DNA of 11,428 nucleotides, from NCBI GenBank assembly GCA_036375275.1, contig DASUSF010000167.1, positions 1-11,428 on the forward strand, given 5' to 3'. The DNA is from DASUSF01 sp036375275. GTDB lineage: Bacteria > Pseudomonadota > Alphaproteobacteria > Geminicoccales > Geminicoccaceae. This document shows positions 6,343 through 11,428 of this stretch, one piece after another. The position numbers were made by a program, and so were the translations under genes. Below the pieces are notes generated by a model, which saw only the letters and a list, made by a program, of their open reading frames with translations, made no database searches and had not been told where the DNA came from. Within the stretch, counting starts at the first letter, position 1, and every line of letters begins with the position of its first letter.

Positions 6343-7815
6343 ATGGCCAGGAGCACGTCTGGCGTCCGCGACGGCATCGTGAGCACCGGCATCGCCGGCC
6401 TCGACGACGTGCTCGGCGGCGGTCTGCCGCGGGGGCGCACCTACCTGCTCCAAGGCCAGCCGGGCACGGGCAAGACGACCCTCGGCCTGCAGTTCCTGCT
6501 CGCGGGCGCCGCGCTCGGCGAGAAGGTCGTCTATCTGACGCTGTCGCAGACCGCGGCCGAGCTTCGCGCCATCGCCGATTCCCACGGCTTCGAGCTGGAC
6601 CGCCTCGAGATCGTCGAGATGGCCGAGCTCGGCGAAGCCATCGAGCTGGCGCAGGTGCAGACCGTGCTCCGCACGGCCGACGTCGAGCTCGAGGCGCTGA
6701 GCGAGCGGGTCGAGGCCCTGCTCAACCGCCTGAGGCCGGACCGGCTGGTCTACGATTCGCTGATCGAGATCCTCCTGATGAGCGACAGCGAGCTGCGCTT
6801 CCGCCACGAGGTGCTGCGCCTCCGCGACTTCCTGGCCCATACCAGCACCACGTCGCTGATCGTCGACACGGTCCGGAGCGGCGACGAGAAGGCGGCGATC
6901 GCGGCCCTGGTCCACGGCGTGCTCCGCCTCGAGTGGTCGTTGCCGCAGTTCGGGATCGCGCACCGCAGGATCGCAGCGACCAAGATGCGCGGCCATCCGT
7001 TCCTCGAGGGCTTCCACGACATGACGATCGAGACCGGCGGCGTCGAGGTCTACCCGAGGATCGTGCCGCGGTCCGTGGCTGCGCGCCGCGACCGGCGGCT
7101 CGTCCGGAGCGGCATCGACGCCCTCGACGATCTCGCCGGCGGAGGAGTCGAGCAGGGCACGGTCTGCCTGATCGCGGGCCACAGCGGCGTCGGCAAGTCG
7201 ACGCTCGCCACGGCGTTCGCCCGCACCGCGGCGCTGGACCGGCGCACGGCCGCGGTGTTCCTGTTCGAGGAGATCCCCGAGATCTATCTCCGGCGCGCCC
7301 GCGAGCTCGCCCTGGACCTGGAGGACGAGACGGCGCGACCGCGGATCCACGTCGAAGCCTTCAACCCCGCCGAGATCGTGCCCGGGAAGCTGTACCGGAA
7401 GATCGAGGGCCTGGTCGACGCCGGCACCGAGATGATCGTCATCGACAGCATCACCGGCTTCTTCTCGGCGCTGCCGTCGGGCGGCGACGTCCTGGTCCAG
7501 TTCCACGCGCTGCTCGGCCATCTCTCGCGGCGGAATGTGCTGGTCGTTCTGGTCCTGAACATGCACGGCCTGATGGATCAGTTCTCGAGGCCGGACTTCG
7601 ACCTCAGCTTCATCTCGGACACGATCATCCTGCTCCGTCAGTTCGATGCCGGCAGCAGGATCCGGCGGACCGTCTCGGTGGTGAAGAAACGATACGGCCC
7701 GCACGAGACCGAGGTCCGGGAATTCCGGATCACGCGGGACGGTCTCGAGGTGCTGCCCATCGACCAGAGCATCGACCTGCGCCAGCAGATATCGCTCGGG
7801 TCGATTGGACATTGA
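6343..7815 (+). CDS. KaiC-like two-domain RecA-fold ATPase
   Basis: A 490-residue protein with two tandem KaiC/RadA-type ATPase domains. Domain 1 (about 10-240) begins VSTGIAGLDDVLGGGLPRG and has Walker A GQPGTGKT (38-45) and Walker B RLVYD (134-138). Domain 2 (about 253-475) begins VRSGIDALDDLAGGG and has Walker A GHSGVGKS (279-286) and Walker B MIVID (364-368). In domain 2 the catalytic Glu pair is present (LFEE, 309-310). In domain 1 the matching stretch reads TLSQT (66-70), with no Glu. Near the C-terminus LSFISDTIILL (421-431) aligns by eye with the KaiC autophosphorylation segment: the Ser is kept (Ser422) and the neighbouring Thr is Phe423. True KaiC is the cyanobacterial clock ATPase, but no KaiA or KaiB gene is near, and this is a KaiC-like signalling ATPase of proteobacterial type. 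ATG 6343 is the likely start; its Shine-Dalgarno is weak. The kinase gene follows with overlap. Confidence 0.92.
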   Translation: MARSTSGVRDGIVSTGIAGLDDVLGGGLPRGRTYLLQGQPGTGKTTLGLQFLLAGAALGEKVVYLTLSQTAAELRAIADSHGFELDRLEIVEMAELGEAIELAQVQTVLRTADVELEALSERVEALLNRLRPDRLVYDSLIEILLMSDSELRFRHEVLRLRDFLAHTSTTSLIVDTVRSGDEKAAIAALVHGVLRLEWSLPQFGIAHRRIAATKMRGHPFLEGFHDMTIETGGVEVYPRIVPRSVAARRDRRLVRSGIDALDDLAGGGVEQGTVCLIAGHSGVGKSTLATAFARTAALDRRTAAVFLFEEIPEIYLRRARELALDLEDETARPRIHVEAFNPAEIVPGKLYRKIEGLVDAGTEMIVIDSITGFFSALPSGGDVLVQFHALLGHLSRRNVLVVLVLNMHGLMDQFSRPDFDLSFISDTIILLRQFDAGSRIRRTVSVVKKRYGPHETEVREFRITRDGLEVLPIDQSIDLRQQISLGSIGH

Positions 7816-8891
7816 CGGACGCTCCCGCCCTTCCAAAGGTCCTGATCCGGGCACCCCTCGGGCGCGACGAGGAGGTGCTCGCGAACCTCCTCGGCCGGCA
7901 CGGGTTCGAGGTCGTCGAGTCCGGCTCGCACGCGGGCTTCCTCGAGCACCTGGAGCGCGGGCCGATCGATGCGCTGGTGCTGAGCGAGGAGGCGCTGGCG
8001 CCGCCTGCCGTCGAGAAGCTGAAGGCGGTGCTCGATGCGGAACCGGCCTGGGCGGCCCTGCCGCTGGTCATGCTGATCGACCGGCCGGACCGCGTGCGGC
8101 CGGCACTGCAGGATCTGCGTGCGGTCCGCCCCGCCCTGCCGATCACCGTGCTGACCCGGCCGGCGCCGGCGCTCGCGGTGCTGAGCGCGGTCGGGACGGC
8201 GGTCCGGGCCCGGCAGGCGCAGCACACGATCGGCCGGCTGCTCGAGCAATGCCGGGCCGCCGAGGCGCAGGCGCGGCGCCTCCTGGGCGAGCTCGACCAC
8301 CGGACCAAGAACCTGCTCGGCACGATCGACGCCCTCGCCCACCAGACCCTCGGGCGGAGCGTCGACCCCCGCGACTTCCAGCAGGCGTTCAGCAGCCGCC
8401 TGCGCGCGATCGCGCAGACCTACGACGTGCTCTCGAGCGGCGAGTTCCGCTCGATCAGCCTCACCGACCTCGCGGGGCGCATCCTCGCCGCGTTCTCGGC
8501 CGGCGAAGGGCGGATCGCGCTCGACGGGCCGGATGTCGTCCTGCCGCCCGGCCTCGGCCAGACCATCGGCATGTGCCTGCACGAGCTCGGCACCAACGCA
8601 GTCAAGTACGGGGCGCTCTCGGTCCCGGAGGGCCGCCTCGTCCTGACCTGGGCGATGCACGCCCCGGACCACCAGCTTCGGCTCTCCTGGCGCGAGCAGG
8701 ACGGCCCGCCGGTCCACCCGCCCGAGCGGGAGGGGTTCGGCTCGATGTTCATCAGGAGCAGCCTGCAGCTGCAGGCGGGGGGCAGCGCCGACCTCGATTT
8801 CCGGCCCGACGGCTTCTGCTGCGACCTCACCGTCCAGCTCCCCGACGCGGCGGGCGGATCGATACCCTCGTGCTCCGCCGGCGACGCATAG
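7812..8891 (+). CDS. HWE-type sensor histidine kinase with degenerate N-terminal receiver-like domain
   Basis: A 359-residue soluble kinase without membrane segments. Residues about 9-128 look like an alpha/beta receiver domain (VLIRA, ALVLS, LPLVMLID, ITVLTRP as successive strands) but lack the acidic pair and the phosphoacceptor Asp, and Arg-Pro replaces Lys-Pro. Residues 129-160 form a likely helical linker. The kinase core has the phosphoacceptor His163 in ELDHRTKNLL (160-169), an N-box with LHELGTN (256-262: His257, Glu258, Asn262), WRE (293-295) and a glycine box GFGSMF (308-313). The His in the N-box and the WxE motif define the HWE family. The start is inferred as TTG at 7812, overlapping the ATPase stop as TTGA; no in-frame ATG or GTG fits the receiver-like fold. 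Translational coupling with the KaiC-like gene suggests that the two proteins work together. No cognate response regulator lies in the window. Confidence 0.88.
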   Translation: MTDAPALPKVLIRAPLGRDEEVLANLLGRHGFEVVESGSHAGFLEHLERGPIDALVLSEEALAPPAVEKLKAVLDAEPAWAALPLVMLIDRPDRVRPALQDLRAVRPALPITVLTRPAPALAVLSAVGTAVRARQAQHTIGRLLEQCRAAEAQARRLLGELDHRTKNLLGTIDALAHQTLGRSVDPRDFQQAFSSRLRAIAQTYDVLSSGEFRSISLTDLAGRILAAFSAGEGRIALDGPDVVLPPGLGQTIGMCLHELGTNAVKYGALSVPEGRLVLTWAMHAPDHQLRLSWREQDGPPVHPPEREGFGSMFIRSSLQLQAGGSADLDFRPDGFCCDLTVQLPDAAGGSIPSCSAGDA

Positions 8892-8936
8892 CATGAGCGC
8901 CCGCTTCCGGCTCCCGGTCGGCCCGCGCCCGGCCGC

Positions 8937-9359
8937 ATGGAACCGGTTCCGCGGCGGCGGCGGGTGAGCCCCTGGCCCCGGGGCCGCCGCCCGCTGCAGC
9001 TCGTGGTCGGCGTCCTGAGCCTGGTCCCGATCATCGGCGGCGCCGCCGGCGTCGCGATCGGGCCAGCCATGGTCGGCGCGGACGCCGCATCGGCCGACCT
9101 CGACAGCCACTTCCGCTACCTGTCCGGGATCTTTCTCGCGCTCGGGCTCGCCTTCCTCTGGACCGTGCCGGCGATCGAGCGCCGGACCACGGTCTTCCGT
9201 CTCCTCGGAGCGCTCGTCGTGACGGGCGGCGCCGGCCGCCTGCTCTCGCTGATCCTGGCCGGCCCGCCGAGCCTCCCGCACATCGTCGGCCTCGGTCTCG
9301 AGCTCCTGGTCGTTCCCCTCCTCGTGCTCTGGCAGAGCCGGCTCGCGCGCGGCCCCTGA
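8937..9359 (+). CDS. DUF4345 family small membrane protein
   Basis: A 140-residue protein with four predicted membrane segments (about residues 20-47, 60-76, 86-106 and 112-132). The pattern GPAMVG, then LDSHFRYLSGIFLALGLAF, IERR, FRLLGALVVTGGAGRLLSL and a hydrophobic C-terminus ending LWQSRLA matches the DUF4345 family from memory; its function is unknown. The ATG at 8937 lacks a clear Shine-Dalgarno. The in-frame GTG at 8964, nine codons later and nearer the first helix, is a good alternative. The gene starts 45 bases after the kinase stop on the same strand, so it may be co-transcribed with the KaiC-like pair, but nothing else ties it to signalling. It converges with the DUF29 gene across a 6-base gap. 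Confidence 0.83.
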   Translation: MEPVPRRRRVSPWPRGRRPLQLVVGVLSLVPIIGGAAGVAIGPAMVGADAASADLDSHFRYLSGIFLALGLAFLWTVPAIERRTTVFRLLGALVVTGGAGRLLSLILAGPPSLPHIVGLGLELLVVPLLVLWQSRLARGP

Positions 9360-9365
9360 ACGCCC

Positions 9366-9821
9366 TCAGCCGGGCAGCCACTCGTCCTCGAGCACGCGTT
9401 CGGCCGTGAACGGGCAGGCTTCGGGGAAGGTGTCGAGCGGGAGCGCGGTCTCGGCGGCGGCATTCCGGCGCGCGGTGGCATGTGCGTCGGCGATCATCGC
9501 GTCGACCTCGCGGCGGAGGCTGGGGCTCTGGCCGAGCAGCTTGGCGATCTCGCGGCGCTGGGTCCGGATCGTCGATTCCCAGCTACCGGTCCGCTTGCGC
9601 GGCTGGTACCGCCATTTCAGAAGATGCATCACCAGCACCTCGAGGCGCGAGTCAAGCTCACGTCGATCGCGTCCACCCGAGCTGTCGGTCTCCTCGGCCA
9701 GGTGCTCGAGGTCGAGCGCATCCAGGCGACCGGCGCGGAGCGCGGCGGCCTGGTCCTCGGTCCAGCGGACGAAGTCCTGCTCGTAAAGCTCGCCGGCGCG
9801 CGTCTTCAGCTCGGTCGCCAT
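9366..9821 (-). CDS. DUF29 domain-containing protein
   Basis: A 151-residue, charged, mainly helical soluble protein. DUF29 hallmarks are LYEQDFVRWTEDQAAALRAG (12-31), DLEHLAEE (37-44), the RRELDSRLEVLVMHLLKWRYQP run (53-74), SWESTIRTQRREI (80-92) and the C-terminal region ending ERVLEDEWLPG. DUF29 proteins occur widely in alphaproteobacteria and cyanobacteria, often in several copies, and have no assigned function. The ATG at 9821 is preceded by GGAG at a spacing of eight bases. The gene lies 81 bases downstream of the AMP nucleosidase gene on the same strand, so it may be read from the same transcript. It ends facing the DUF4345 gene with almost no gap. Confidence 0.9.
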   Translation of the reverse strand: MATELKTRAGELYEQDFVRWTEDQAAALRAGRLDALDLEHLAEETDSSGGRDRRELDSRLEVLVMHLLKWRYQPRKRTGSWESTIRTQRREIAKLLGQSPSLRREVDAMIADAHATARRNAAAETALPLDTFPEACPFTAERVLEDEWLPG

Positions 9822-9902
9822 GCCACCGTCTCCGTTCCGCGATCGAGCATCATCGGCGACGGCCGGCAGGGCGGCAAGCCGAAGCCGGGTCGCGCTCGGA
9901 CC

Positions 9903-11378
9903 TCACCGGAAGGCCGGCTCGTCGAAGCTGCGGAGCTTCCGGGAGTGGAGCGCGTCGGGGCCGACCTCGTCGCGCAGGATGCGGATCGCCTCGAGGCCGA
10001 TCCTGAGGTGCTGGTCGATCCGCTCGCGGTAGAAGGTGTTGGCCATGCCGCGCAGCTTGATCTCGCCGTGCAGGGGCTTGTCGGAGACGCAGAGCAGCGT
10101 GCCGTAGGGCACCCGGAAGCGGAAGCCGTTGGCGGCGATCGTCGAGCTCTCCATGTCGACCGCGATCGCCCGCTGCTGGTTCAGGCGCTCGAACAGCTCG
10201 TCGTAGCGGAGCTCCCAGTTCCGGTTGTCGGTGGTCGCGACGGTGCCGGTGCGCATCCGGGTCTTGATCTCGCGCCCTTTGAGCCCGGTGAGGTTGACCA
10301 CCGCCTGCTGCAGCGCGACCTGCACTTCCGCGATCGGCGGGATGGTCACGAACAGCGGCAGGTCCTGGTCGAGGACGTGGTCCTCCCGCGCGTAGCCGTG
10401 GGCGAGCACGTAGTCGCCGAGGCGCTGTGAGCGGCGGAGCCCGGCGCAGTGGCCGAGCATCAGCCAGCAGTGCGGGCGGAGCACGGCGAGGTGGTCGGTG
10501 ATGGTCTTGGCGTTGGACGGGCCGACCCCGATGTTGACCATGGTGATCCCGGTCTTGTCCGGCCGGGTCAGGTGGTAGGCCGGCATCTGCGGCAGATGAC
10601 GCGGGTGGTGGCCTTGCGGGGCTTCCTCGGCGAGGCGCGGGTTCGGCGTGACGACGTTGCCCGGCTCGATCAGGCTCGTGTAGCTCTCGCCGTTCTCGAG
10701 CTCCGCCCGCGCCACCTCCAGGAAGTGCTCGACGTAGCGCTGGTAGTTGGTCAGCAGGATGAAGCGCTGGACGTGCTCCGGGCTGGTCGCCGTGTAGTGG
10801 TAGAGGCGCTCGAGCGAGTAGTCGACGCGCTCGGCCGAGAACAGCGCCAGCGGCTTCGGATCGCCCGGCGCGGAGCGGAAGGTGCCGTTGGCGATCGCAT
10901 CGTCGATCGAGCTCATGTCGGGCAGCGGGAAGGAAGCCTGCAGCGCGTCGACCCGGTCGTGGCGGATGTCGGCGGTCGCCGATTCGATCACGAACGGCAG
11001 CGGCATGCGCCGGCGGCTGCGGCCGACCGCGACCGGCACCCCGTGGTTGGCCAGGAGGAGGCCGATCTGGCGCCGGTAGTAGTCGCGGAACAGCGCCGGA
11101 CGGGTCAGCGTCGCGCCGTAGACGCCGGGGTCGTGGAGCGCGCCGAAGGCGACCGGCGCCTCGGGATGGACCCGCTCGCGGTCGACCACGATGCCGACGA
11201 ACGGATAGAAGGTCGGAAGCGGCTGCTCGTCGCTCTCGCCGTCGACGAACCGGGTGAACGCGCGGCGGACGATCCGCACGCTCTCGTCGTAGATCGCCTC
11301 GATCCGCTCGACGGCGGCGTCGGCATCGTCGTAGAGGCTGAGGTCGTCGACCCCGTAGGCGTGGAAGGTCTCGATCAT
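9903..11378 (-). CDS. amn: AMP nucleosidase
   Basis: A 491-residue protein, close to the 484 residues of E. coli Amn, which hydrolyses AMP to adenine and ribose 5-phosphate and so controls adenylate levels. The N-terminal regulatory/AMP-nucleosidase domain (about 18-180) contains YDES and FYPFVGI. The C-terminal nucleoside-phosphorylase-like catalytic domain contains NIGVGPSNAKTITDHLA (282-298), LMLGHCAGLR (306-315), VDMESSTIAANG (407-418), the Met-Glu-Ser signature of the superfamily, and LLCVSDKPLHGE (428-439), whose Asp433 is the likely catalytic acid. The ATG at 11378 gives the usual N-terminus; the Shine-Dalgarno is not obvious. A possible extended -10 box lies about 33 bases upstream. 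The frame is intact. It is followed on the same strand by DUF29. Confidence 0.97.
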   Translation of the reverse strand: MIETFHAYGVDDLSLYDDADAAVERIEAIYDESVRIVRRAFTRFVDGESDEQPLPTFYPFVGIVVDRERVHPEAPVAFGALHDPGVYGATLTRPALFRDYYRRQIGLLLANHGVPVAVGRSRRRMPLPFVIESATADIRHDRVDALQASFPLPDMSSIDDAIANGTFRSAPGDPKPLALFSAERVDYSLERLYHYTATSPEHVQRFILLTNYQRYVEHFLEVARAELENGESYTSLIEPGNVVTPNPRLAEEAPQGHHPRHLPQMPAYHLTRPDKTGITMVNIGVGPSNAKTITDHLAVLRPHCWLMLGHCAGLRRSQRLGDYVLAHGYAREDHVLDQDLPLFVTIPPIAEVQVALQQAVVNLTGLKGREIKTRMRTGTVATTDNRNWELRYDELFERLNQQRAIAVDMESSTIAANGFRFRVPYGTLLCVSDKPLHGEIKLRGMANTFYRERIDQHLRIGLEAIRILRDEVGPDALHSRKLRSFDEPAFR

Positions 11379-11410
11379 GCAGGCGGCCGCCGTGGTCCCG
11401 AGCTCGCATC

Positions 11411-11419
11411 ATCCTATCA
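11411..11419 (-). promoter_or_regulatory. Possible extended -10 box for AMP nucleosidase
   Basis: On the - strand this reads TGATAGGAT: a TGn extension followed by TAGGAT (four of six matches to the sigma-70 -10). It lies about 33 bases upstream of the AMP nucleosidase ATG and is the least GC-rich spot near that gene. Any -35 box would fall at or beyond the window edge, so the promoter cannot be confirmed. Confidence 0.3.
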
Positions 11420-11428
11420 CGGCGGATT

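Noticed and set aside
6343..7815. Reading the KaiC-like gene as a true circadian clock KaiC
   Set aside because: No KaiA or KaiB nearby, the first domain lacks catalytic glutamates and one of the two phosphosites is absent. It fits the broader KaiC-like ATPase family.
9822..9902. Possible terminator between AMP nucleosidase and DUF29
   Set aside because: Only 3- to 4-bp stems and no T-run on the - strand; co-transcription is at least as likely.

Overview
The window is very GC-rich and densely coded, with almost no gene-free space. GC-biased third positions, the protein families present (three-gene TRAP transporter, HWE-type histidine kinase, DUF29, DUF4345, AMP nucleosidase) and the use of GTG and TTG starts suggest a chromosomal segment from an alphaproteobacterium, possibly of the Rhodospirillales type. 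This placement is inferred from family content, not from a search. I see no tRNA, rRNA, CRISPR array, insertion sequence or phage gene.

Layout, left to right. (1) The 3' end of an exonuclease III gene on the + strand, convergent with an SDR oxidoreductase gene on the - strand. (2) A 208-base divergent regulatory region with nested inverted repeats. (3) A + strand operon of a complete TRAP transporter in the order small permease, large permease, binding protein, followed by a second SDR oxidoreductase and a DedA/TVP38-family membrane protein. (4) A - strand pyrimidine-dimer glycosylase-like gene, whose 3' end overlaps the 3' end of the DedA-type gene by 67 bases. (5) Divergent from it, a + strand pair: a two-domain KaiC-like ATPase and a soluble HWE-type histidine kinase whose start overlaps the ATPase stop. 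(6) A small DUF4345 membrane protein on the + strand, convergent with a DUF29 gene and an AMP nucleosidase gene on the - strand.

How the genes may work together. The TRAP transporter would import an organic acid (probably a carboxylate, to judge from a conserved-type Arg in the binding protein). The two SDR enzymes, one with features of NAD preference and the other of NADP preference, probably act on that substrate or its products. The substrate is unknown. The KaiC-like ATPase and the HWE kinase look like one signalling module: the ATPase has lost the catalytic glutamates of its first domain but kept them in the second, and the kinase carries an N-terminal domain that resembles a response-regulator receiver but lacks the phosphorylation residues. 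This pair is the most interesting item in the window. AMP nucleosidase and the DUF genes look like ordinary housekeeping or uncharacterised chromosomal genes.
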